Source: an uncultured Alphaproteobacteria bacterium
GTDB taxonomy: Bacteria; Pseudomonadota; Alphaproteobacteria; Rs-D84
Length of the DNA stretch: 28,702 bases
Assembly (NCBI GenBank): GCA_947305255.1
Contig: CAMZDE010000007.1
Location: 1 to 28,702 of the forward strand
Direction of reading: 5' to 3'
The notes below the pieces were generated by a model. It did no database searches. It had not been told where the DNA came from and saw only the letters and a list, made by a program, of their open reading frames with translations. Positions 1 through 5,730 of this stretch are shown one piece after another (positions within the stretch are counted from its first letter, which is position 1; each line of letters begins with the position of its first letter). The position numbers and the translations under genes were made by a program.

Positions 1-10
1 CTCCATTGGC

Positions 11-38
11 TTGATAATTTCTATTTTATTGCTATACT
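11..38 (+). promoter_or_regulatory. Predicted sigma-70-type promoter of rpoH
   Basis: TTGATA (11-16), a 16-nt spacer and TATACT (33-38). The -10 box ends nine bases before the rpoH ATG, so the transcript should begin within about three bases of the start codon. Only 10 bases upstream of the -35 box are visible, so further promoters outside the window cannot be excluded. Confidence 0.6.
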
Positions 39-47
39 ATAAAAGTT

Positions 48-977
48 ATGAAAAAGCAAATCAAGACAACTTTGCCATCAAAATCATATTCTGTCCCAAC
101 GACGGTATTGGGGGCCAATGACGATATCAGTTTGGCAAAATACATAAACGAAATTCAAAAATTCCCTATTTTGACCGCCGAACAAGAATATGAATACGCG
201 ACAAAATGGGCAAAAAACCGCGATAATATTGCCGCTGAAAAATTAGTAGCGTCGCATTTGCGATTGGTCGTGTCGGTCGCATACGATTTCAAAAATTACG
301 GTCTGCCCGTGTCTGATTTGATTGCCAGTGGCAATATGGGTTTAATGCAGGCGCTGCAAAAATTCGACCCCGAACGCGGTTTTCGGTTTTCAACATACGC
401 TATGTTTTGGATCAAGGCGGAAATTTACGAAACCATATTAAATAATTGGTCAATCGTGAAATTGGGGTCTTCTGCGAATCAAAAGCGCGTATTCTTTAAC
501 CTGACCCGCGCAAAACGCGCATTGGGGATTATGGATAATTCACTGTCCGACGACCAAACTAAACAAATCGCAGAATATTTATCGGTGCCTGAATCTGACG
601 TCGCACACGTCGCAACACGTATGTCTGCGCGTGATGTATCGTTAAACGCACCAATGAATTCTGATTCCGATTCCAAAGACATATTATCTAATATGGCCGA
701 TTCCAAAATAAATATCGAAGACGGCATTGAACAACTGGAATTCAAACGCCGCGGATACGAATTATTACGGAAACATCTGGCCGAATTGCCTGAACGTGAC
801 CGTGAAATTTTGCGCGCACGCCGACTGTCTGATCCGGCCACAACATTGGAAACGCTATCGCAAAAATACGGCATTTCGCGCGAACGCGTCCGCCAAATCG
901 AAGAACGCGCATTTAATAAATTGCGCGATGCAATATTAAATGAATCAAAACCAAAACAAATTCAGGACAAAAAATGA
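48..977 (+). CDS. rpoH: RNA polymerase sigma-32 factor (heat-shock sigma factor RpoH)
   Basis: Group 3 sigma factor that directs RNA polymerase to heat-shock promoters. The 309-aa product has region 2 with the core-binding and -10-recognition helices (about residues 60-135, including SGNMGLMQALQKFDPERGF). The diagnostic RpoH box QKRVFFNL lies at 145-152, and a region 4.2 helix-turn-helix (ISRERVRQIEERAFNKLR) at about 272-290. The length is normal for alphaproteobacterial RpoH. The ATG at 48 has no Shine-Dalgarno sequence and sits just after a good promoter, suggesting a leaderless mRNA. The stop overlaps the next gene's start in an ATGA, so the downstream outer-membrane protein is probably translated by coupling. 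Confidence 0.96.
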   Translation: MKKQIKTTLPSKSYSVPTTVLGANDDISLAKYINEIQKFPILTAEQEYEYATKWAKNRDNIAAEKLVASHLRLVVSVAYDFKNYGLPVSDLIASGNMGLMQALQKFDPERGFRFSTYAMFWIKAEIYETILNNWSIVKLGSSANQKRVFFNLTRAKRALGIMDNSLSDDQTKQIAEYLSVPESDVAHVATRMSARDVSLNAPMNSDSDSKDILSNMADSKINIEDGIEQLEFKRRGYELLRKHLAELPERDREILRARRLSDPATTLETLSQKYGISRERVRQIEERAFNKLRDAILNESKPKQIQDKK

Positions 978-2014
978 ACATAAAAAAAATATCTTTGGCA
1001 ATTATGATGTTTTGTGGAATTTCCAGCGCACACGCATTGGAATATTCTGTAGACAAATGGAATTTCAAATTAGACGCCGACGGCATGGTTGGATTTTTGG
1101 AACCCAAAGATGATAAAACAATGTTTATCGATGATTGGGATGTCAAGGCTCAGGCTTCATACAGATTAAACCACGCCCAGCGTTTTGGCGCGGTATATTC
1201 CATTGATGCAGACTGTGTCGAAGATGACGAATACATTCACGACGCATTTATTTTATTCGAAGACCGCGATATCGGCCGCACTGAATTTGGGTTTACACAT
1301 TCAATCGCGCGCAAAATGGGATTGGGATTGCCAGACGTCGGGTACCTGCGCATAAACAACAAATCAATATTACACAAAGAATTAAATCTGAAACGCGTGC
1401 TGATTTCTGATACTGCCGCAACAACGGGCCACGACGCATTGCGATTGAATCTGGCAACAACTGCGACCGAATACGGCCAATATGGTTTTTCAGTATCTGG
1501 ATTAAACGACGATTATAATTACGCGCTCGATTTCGCAATGAAATTCAAACAACCAAACGGCAAATTAAAAACCGCATATTCGTTTGCTGTTTCATATATG
1601 GACAATCCTAAAAATTATAGCGAAAACACGTATTCGCCGACCGTCACTGCGGATTGGCGCGCGCAAATGGCGGCCGGCATTAATTTGCAGTACAATAGTT
1701 TTATTTGGGGTACATCACTTCGTATGATATACGATTATAACCCAACTGCAAAAACCGCAGACGGCTTAATCGCCGGCACAGGGCTTAGTTACGATTTATT
1801 GCAATCGAGCGTTTCCATAACATACCTGTTTTCGGACACACATGTTTGGACACACACAACCCGCGACGGAATAAAAATAGACAACGGCGATTATGTCCAT
1901 ACAGTATTGGGATCATTTCGATATAAATATACCGAAAACACATCTGTTTTTATGTCCGGCGGCCTGACCGACGCCACCCCATTTTTCGCAGTTGGCTTGC
2001 GAAGCGGGTTTTAA
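974..2014 (+). CDS. Outer-membrane beta-barrel (porin-like) protein
   Basis: The 346-aa protein has a signal peptide of about 21 residues ending in the cleavage motif SAHA. The mature part alternates polar and hydrophobic or aromatic residues, as amphipathic beta strands do, and ends in a terminal Phe (RSGF), the usual BamA-recognition signature of outer-membrane barrels. It is about the size of a small general porin, but I do not recognise a specific family or substrate. It starts in an ATGA overlap with rpoH, so it should be made in step with the heat-shock sigma factor. Its stop is one base from the stop of the convergent gene, and no clear terminator lies between them. Confidence 0.7.
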   Translation: MNIKKISLAIMMFCGISSAHALEYSVDKWNFKLDADGMVGFLEPKDDKTMFIDDWDVKAQASYRLNHAQRFGAVYSIDADCVEDDEYIHDAFILFEDRDIGRTEFGFTHSIARKMGLGLPDVGYLRINNKSILHKELNLKRVLISDTAATTGHDALRLNLATTATEYGQYGFSVSGLNDDYNYALDFAMKFKQPNGKLKTAYSFAVSYMDNPKNYSENTYSPTVTADWRAQMAAGINLQYNSFIWGTSLRMIYDYNPTAKTADGLIAGTGLSYDLLQSSVSITYLFSDTHVWTHTTRDGIKIDNGDYVHTVLGSFRYKYTENTSVFMSGGLTDATPFFAVGLRSGF

Positions 2015-2015
2015 T

Positions 2016-2546
2016 CTACCAGTCATGAGACAATTTCACAGGCATAGTGGCGTTATCATTATCCCATGTAGTATAAACAGTCACACGCTGATTGTCCACA
2101 ACATCAGCTATCCCCATAGCAACAGCCTGTTCTGAGGCCAAAGATTTACGAAACTCATCTTTTCTCAAAAATGCTTCTCTGTCTTCTTCATCGCCAAAAA
2201 CATAATCAACCAACGCATCACCAATATAGCCCCTTACAAATCGCTGTATAATTTCTGAATCATCCATCGTTAACAATTGCCCCTGTTTCTCACTATTCAC
2301 CTTATTCACCGCTGCAATTGCGCTGTTATATGCGCCTTTGACATATGCGGTGGTGGCGATATGTTCTTGGTCGGCGGTGTCTATATCAATACGCCCAAAC
2401 GGTGCGGCCGCCTGTGTTGTTGGTGCGGGGTGGTCGTTGTTTGCCGCACTTGGCGCGGTATACATCGCCCCCGATATATTCGCCGCCATTACATTAAGCG
2501 GCAACGCCGCCATAATTGCGATTGATAATAGTGTTTTTGTTTTCAC
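2016..2546 (-). CDS. Small secreted protein, family with a constant N-terminus (copy A)
   Basis: The 176-aa exported protein has no function I recognise. A typical signal peptide (MKTKTLLSIAIMAALPLNVMA) is followed by a low-complexity stretch (HPAPTTQAAAP), the motif DTADQEHIATTAYVKGAYN and a short helical segment (AIAAVNKV), then a variable acidic middle, and a tail with VYTTWDNDNAT and VKLS. It is paralogous to the gene at 4890-5438: the first ~85 residues and the tail motif match while the middle differs. The start is GTG at 2544-2546, fixed by an AAGGAGAG Shine-Dalgarno sequence six bases upstream and by the signal peptide. A long structured leader with a terminator-like hairpin precedes it. 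A surface or adhesin-like role is only a guess. Confidence 0.8.
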   Translation of the reverse strand: MKTKTLLSIAIMAALPLNVMAANISGAMYTAPSAANNDHPAPTTQAAAPFGRIDIDTADQEHIATTAYVKGAYNSAIAAVNKVNSEKQGQLLTMDDSEIIQRFVRGYIGDALVDYVFGDEEDREAFLRKDEFRKSLASEQAVAMGIADVVDNQRVTVYTTWDNDNATMPVKLSHDW

Positions 2547-2763
2547 GTTTCTCTCCTTTTTGCTTTGAGTTAAAAAACAAAACCACCTTGGTTAAAAGGC
2601 GGTTGGAGGACAGAAACAATTTACAGTTAAAATTGCGTGCTTATTTTGTCGGAAAACCAACATTATTCGCATCCCTCCAACCATATATGTTGGAGATTTA
2701 TAACGTCAAATCAGACGAACTGTAAAGGGGCTTCTGTTCCCCGCCGGTGGAACCCCCACCGAC
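2547..2763 (-). promoter_or_regulatory. Structured 5' leader RNA with attenuator-type alternative helices (leader A)
   Basis: Minus-strand leader of about 217 nt. In transcript order it holds a 5' hairpin GGTGG/CCACC (2746-2760), a hairpin GGGG/CCCC (2727-2742), and a closing helix TTTACAGTT (2718-2726) with AACTGTAAA (2620-2628). Inside is hairpin 1:2, CTCCAAC/GTTGGAG, at 2675-2695 on the plus strand. A TGCG/CGCA hairpin (2634-2671) carries inner GTTGG/CCGAC. Segment 2 (2674-2682) can instead pair over 9 bp with segment 3 (2601-2609), and segment 3 overlaps the stem of the terminator-like hairpin at 2581-2604. No other gene is seen in this stretch. I do not match it to a known riboswitch class. 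Confidence 0.65.
2570..2604 (-). terminator. Terminator-like attenuator hairpin before secreted-protein gene A
   Basis: In the minus-strand RNA, AACCGCCTT and AAGGTGGTT form a continuous 9-bp stem (2581-2604) followed by TTGTTTTTT. One pair is a G-U wobble, which would be an A-C mismatch if the plus strand were transcribed, so the structure belongs to the minus strand. It lies between the promoter and the Shine-Dalgarno sequence of the gene, so it would act on that gene's own transcript. Confidence 0.7.
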
Positions 2764-2769
2764 ACAAGC

Positions 2770-2798
2770 ATTTTATCACATTTCGAAATACTATACAA
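2770..2798 (-). promoter_or_regulatory. Predicted promoter of leader A and secreted-protein gene A
   Basis: On the minus strand, TTGTAT (2793-2798), a 17-nt spacer and TAAAAT (2770-2775). The surrounding sequence (ATTCTTGT before, GAAAT-x-TGATA between the boxes) closely resembles the promoter at 5671-5699 that serves the paralogue. Confidence 0.6.
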
Positions 2799-2802
2799 GA
2801 AT

Positions 2803-2827
2803 AAAAATTCCCCGCCATTAAGCGGGG
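2803..2827 (-). terminator. Second terminator downstream of der
   Basis: In the minus-strand RNA, CCCCGC and GCGGGG pair around a 6-nt loop (2810-2827) and are followed by AATTTTTATT. It is in tandem with the der terminator just upstream and would insulate leader A from der read-through. Its T-tract lies only a few bases before the leader A -35 box. Confidence 0.7.
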
Positions 2828-2830
2828 TGG

Positions 2831-2860
2831 CAAAAAAACAAACCCGCCGTTGTGGCGGGT
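2831..2860 (-). terminator. Rho-independent terminator of der
   Basis: An ACCCGCC/GGCGGGT stem (2842-2860) with a 5-nt loop, followed on the minus strand by TTTGTTTTTTT. It begins four bases after the der stop codon. Confidence 0.85.
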
Positions 2861-2864
2861 GTTT

Positions 2865-4193
2865 TTATTCTTTATCAAATGGGTTTTCAGATTTGCCATA
2901 TTCAATTATGATTGGCAAATGTTCCCATTTCAGTGCCGTCGCAATTCCGCGCCGCAAATATCGTGTATATGATTCCGGAATGTCCGACGCGCCGCCGACA
3001 TTTATTGAAATCTTCATTGGGCGGCGTCCCGTTTGGCGCGCAAATTTCAACCGCATCGGACGTTTTAACCGTGACATAGGCGGTTGACGATCCGCAACTA
3101 ATTTTTCAATGATACGATTTATCAAACTCGTCGGGGTCATGGCATCAGATATATCCCATTGTTCATAAACGCGTTTAAATAAATTTTGAACACCAGTGCC
3201 AGTTTGCGCCGATATCGCCAAAATCATTGGTTTAATAATCTGGTGGAAAGAATTTGCAAATTGGTGTTTTAATTTCAACAATTTTTCATCCCTTTCAACC
3301 GGGTCAACCAAATCCCATTTGTTTAATGCGACACATAAAATCTTGCCTGCGTCCGTCACACGCGCCGCAATTGACAAGGCCTGATTTTCAATATTTTTTG
3401 TTGCATCAACAATCAAAATCACAATATCTGATTTTTCAATCGCGTCCAACGATTTTAATGCAGACAAAGTTTCAACATCGTCCGTCACGCCTGATTTCCG
3501 GCGCAATCCAGCGGTATCCATAATAACAATATCGCGTCCATAAAAATGCGTTGGGATTTTCACAGTATCGCGTGTAATCCCCGGTTCGTCTTTTACAATC
3601 TGGCGATTTTCGCCCAAGACACGATTCACAAAGGTTGATTTACCAACGTTCGGTTGACCCAAAACCGCGATTTTAATTTTCTTGTCCTGTTCCGTCGCGC
3701 ATTCTTCGCCCGCACAGATTTTATCGATAAATTCATAGATATCATCAAATCCGCGTTTATGTTCCGCAGAAATCATAACCGGTTCGCCAAATCCCAATTT
3801 ATAAAAATCATGAATTTCATTCAACCGTTTTGCAGATTCAGATTTATTCACCAACAACAATGCCGGCGCACGCGTCTTTTTGTGAACCAGTTTTGCCCAT
3901 TCTATATCCATAGGATTCAACCCAACGCGCCCGTCAACAACGAACAAAATCGCATCAGCGTTTTCAATCGCGCGAATTGCCATATCGGTCGAATCGTGCC
4001 CGATACCGGTTTTTGCATTTTCCAGCCCCGCCGTATCAAACACAGTCCACGGGCGGTTCGGCATATTACCCGAAATAGTATCACGCGTAACCCCTGGGCG
4101 GTCGTGCACCAACGCGTCGCGCGAATTAGTTAATCCATTAAACAATGTTGATTTGCCTGTATTTGGGCGACCAACGATAACTAAGTTTTTCAT
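2865..4193 (-). CDS. der: Ribosome-assembly GTPase Der (EngA)
   Basis: Tandem-G-domain GTPase needed for late 50S subunit maturation. The 442-aa product has the first G domain with P-loop GRPNTGKS (8-15), DTAG (53-56) and NKSE (116-119). The second has GQPNVGKS (179-186), DTAG (226-229) and NKWD (261-264). A KH-like C-terminal domain (about 340-442) follows. The open frame extends 22 codons further upstream, but the ATG at 4193 begins the conserved MKNLVIVGRPN and lies just after a good promoter, so I start there. It is a single-gene unit: divergent from the Yip1-like gene and followed by two terminators. Confidence 0.97.
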   Translation of the reverse strand: MKNLVIVGRPNTGKSTLFNGLTNSRDALVHDRPGVTRDTISGNMPNRPWTVFDTAGLENAKTGIGHDSTDMAIRAIENADAILFVVDGRVGLNPMDIEWAKLVHKKTRAPALLLVNKSESAKRLNEIHDFYKLGFGEPVMISAEHKRGFDDIYEFIDKICAGEECATEQDKKIKIAVLGQPNVGKSTFVNRVLGENRQIVKDEPGITRDTVKIPTHFYGRDIVIMDTAGLRRKSGVTDDVETLSALKSLDAIEKSDIVILIVDATKNIENQALSIAARVTDAGKILCVALNKWDLVDPVERDEKLLKLKHQFANSFHQIIKPMILAISAQTGTGVQNLFKRVYEQWDISDAMTPTSLINRIIEKLVADRQPPMSRLKRPMRLKFARQTGRRPMKISINVGGASDIPESYTRYLRRGIATALKWEHLPIIIEYGKSENPFDKE

Positions 4194-4218
4194 GTCTTTT
4201 TTCCATTGATTTTTTATA

Positions 4219-4246
4219 ATTATAAAGCAAAAATATAAATAATCAA
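4219..4246 (-). promoter_or_regulatory. Predicted promoter of der
   Basis: On the minus strand, TTGATT (4241-4246), a 16-nt spacer and a consensus TATAAT (4219-4224). The expected leader before the der ATG at 4193 is about 20 nt. Confidence 0.6.
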
Positions 4247-4262
4247 ACATTGGGGGCAAAAA

Positions 4263-4859
4263 ATGAGAGCAAAAAAAAGAAATTGGTTAACCCGCCTGTC
4301 TGATATCTTTTTCAGACCGAAATATTTTTTCAGCCGTATTGTCGCCGACGGCAAAATGGAAGACGCTATGTTGCGCGCGTTTATGTGGGGCTTAATCGGT
4401 GGTATCGTCGTTTTAATTGTGAATTTATGCCGCGGAAATCCATTTACTATATTTTCGTTATTCAAAGCGTTCGTCGTTTATCCTGTATTGGCGGTGGTGG
4501 TATTGTTTATCTGTGCCGGATTGATGATGTTGGTATCAGAAATCACAATGGGCGACCGCGATTGGGAAATCGCAGTAAAAGGTATTGCATCTATATTCTT
4601 TGTGTATCCAATGGCATTGATATTAAACGCGTTGGCATTTGATTGCAAATCCATTTGGGCAATCAGCATGGCAACCGATTTATACATGCTGTTCTTGCTA
4701 TATAATATTGCAGTATATTGCTTGCACGGAAAAAAGATTAGCGTGATTTTCGTCCTGATGGTCGGCGCAGTATTTTTATTAGGGATATATTTATCAGATT
4801 ACCGCACACTATGGTTTTTAGTAAAAAATATTCCTGCAACATTAAAATGTTTCTTTTAA
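4263..4859 (+). CDS. Yip1-like multi-pass inner-membrane protein
   Basis: The 198-aa protein has a short basic N-terminus followed by about five hydrophobic segments (roughly residues 38-56, 68-93, 105-125, 133-152 and 157-176). Size, topology and the LSDIFFRPKYFFSRI start resemble Yip1/DUF1282-type bacterial membrane proteins of unknown function, but the assignment rests on overall look only. The ATG at 4263 has a GGGGG Shine-Dalgarno sequence six bases upstream. It is divergent from der (69-bp gap) and followed by its own terminator. Confidence 0.75.
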   Translation: MRAKKRNWLTRLSDIFFRPKYFFSRIVADGKMEDAMLRAFMWGLIGGIVVLIVNLCRGNPFTIFSLFKAFVVYPVLAVVVLFICAGLMMLVSEITMGDRDWEIAVKGIASIFFVYPMALILNALAFDCKSIWAISMATDLYMLFLLYNIAVYCLHGKKISVIFVLMVGAVFLLGIYLSDYRTLWFLVKNIPATLKCFF

Positions 4860-4864
4860 ACAAC

Positions 4865-4891
4865 ACCCGCCATTCCGGCGGGTTTGTTTTT
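4865..4891 (+). terminator. Rho-independent terminator after the Yip1-like gene
   Basis: ACCCGCC (4865-4871) and GGCGGGT (4877-4883) around a 5-nt loop, followed by TTGTTTTTA. On the minus strand a weaker T-rich tail (GTTGTTT) follows the same stem, so it may also end transcription of secreted-protein gene B. Confidence 0.85.
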
Positions 4892-5438
4892 ATTGTGCGG
4901 ATGATAATTCAACCTGTGTCGTCGCATTGGTATCCCACGTCGTATAAATATCAACACGTTTATCGTCCAAAATATCTACCACCCCTTTTGCAACTTCTAA
5001 TACTGCACCCGCAGACATAAAAGAATCCGCCGCATGCCAACCATCAGAATCTTCTAATATTTCTCTTCGTAAATCATTATCACCAAAAATATAATCGTAA
5101 GCCACACCAAAAGCCACTTCATCATCAATTACATTTGTTGACATTGGGGCCCCATACGAATAATTACGTAAAACCTCTTGTTTTTCACCATCCACCTTAT
5201 TCACCGCTGCAATCGCACTGTTATATGCACCTTTGACATACGCAGTGGTGGCGATATGTTCTTGGTCGGCCGTATCAATGTTCGCGCGACCATATGGCGC
5301 GGCCGCCTGTGTTGTTGGTGCGGGGTGATTTGTGTCTGCCGCACTTGGCGCGGTGTACATTGCACCCGATATATTTTCAGCCATTGCGCCAAACGGCAAC
5401 GCCGCCATAATTGCGATTGATAATAAAGATTTTTTCAT
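4890..5438 (-). CDS. Small secreted protein, family with a constant N-terminus (copy B)
   Basis: The 182-aa paralogue of the gene at 2016-2546 has unknown function. A signal peptide (MKKSLLSIAIMAALPFGAMA) is followed by the shared ISGAMYTAPSAA and HPAPTTQAAAP stretches and the shared DTADQEHIATTAYVKGAYN and AIAAVNKV, then a divergent acidic middle (for example YDYIFGDNDLRREILED), then the tail IYTTWDTNATTQVELSS. The frame is open far upstream into mutL, but the ATG at 5438 has a strong GGGAGG Shine-Dalgarno sequence and begins the signal peptide. The constant ends with a changing middle suggest diversification under surface selection, which is inference. A structured leader with an attenuator-like hairpin precedes it. 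Confidence 0.8.
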   Translation of the reverse strand: MKKSLLSIAIMAALPFGAMAENISGAMYTAPSAADTNHPAPTTQAAAPYGRANIDTADQEHIATTAYVKGAYNSAIAAVNKVDGEKQEVLRNYSYGAPMSTNVIDDEVAFGVAYDYIFGDNDLRREILEDSDGWHAADSFMSAGAVLEVAKGVVDILDDKRVDIYTTWDTNATTQVELSSAQ

Positions 5439-5664
5439 TTTTTCCTCCCATAGTTCGAATAAAAATTGACCACCAAAAATTGGTGGTCGGGGAGTTAGAA
5501 AATCATATTCACGAATGACTCCGCGGTCTTCATATATACACCAACGGCTCCCCGACATGAACATCAGGGAATTACGGTGCAAAATACACCGAAATACCAA
5601 TAACGATGCATTCGCACCGCGTGAATAAAGGCTTTCTACAGCCCCGAACCCAATCTTCGGATTC
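5439..5664 (-). promoter_or_regulatory. Structured 5' leader RNA with attenuator-type alternative helices (leader B)
   Basis: Minus-strand leader of about 226 nt with the same plan as leader A. It has a 5' hairpin CCGAA/TTCGG (5644-5660), a small GGC/GCC hairpin (5630-5643), and a closing helix TATTCACG (5620-5627) with CGTGAATA (5506-5513). A hairpin CGGTGC/GCACCG (5575-5618) begins its loop with GAAT, as in leader A. Hairpin 1:2 is TTCCC/GGGGA (5549-5571). Segment 2 GTCGGGGAG (5548-5556) is fully complementary over 9 bp to segment 3 CTCCCCGAC (5486-5494), which overlaps the terminator-like stem at 5468-5488. The region up to the mutL stop (5731) holds only this leader and its promoter. Confidence 0.65.
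5459..5488 (-). terminator. Terminator-like attenuator hairpin before secreted-protein gene B
   Basis: GACCACCAA (5468-5476) and TTGGTGGTC (5480-5488) form a perfect 9-bp stem. On the minus strand it is followed by AATTTTTATT and then, about 15 bases later, by the Shine-Dalgarno sequence of the gene. The position matches the hairpin before copy A. Confidence 0.7.
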
Positions 5665-5670
5665 ACTAGA

Positions 5671-5699
5671 ATAATATCATATTCCAAAACACGAAACAA
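5671..5699 (-). promoter_or_regulatory. Predicted promoter of leader B and secreted-protein gene B
   Basis: On the minus strand, TTGTTT (5694-5699), a 17-nt spacer and TATTAT (5671-5676), preceded by ATTC as in the leader A promoter. It lies just downstream of the mutL stop codon, so gene B has its own transcription start and need not depend on greA-mutL. Confidence 0.6.
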
Positions 5700-5730
5700 G
5701 AATAAATTTTGAAAGCAACGCGGCACACAT

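Noticed and set aside
479..874. Minus-strand ORF of 131 codons inside rpoH
   Set aside because: It is a shadow of the rpoH reading frame, with no ribosome-binding site and no recognisable protein features.
2741..2760. T-box-like string CGGTGGAACC on the plus strand
   Set aside because: It resembles the T-box antiterminator motif only partly, no plus-strand gene lies downstream, and the string is explained as the 5' hairpin of the minus-strand leader A.
4194..4259. Der start 22 codons further upstream
   Set aside because: The extension would lie upstream of the predicted transcription start and precedes the conserved family N-terminus.
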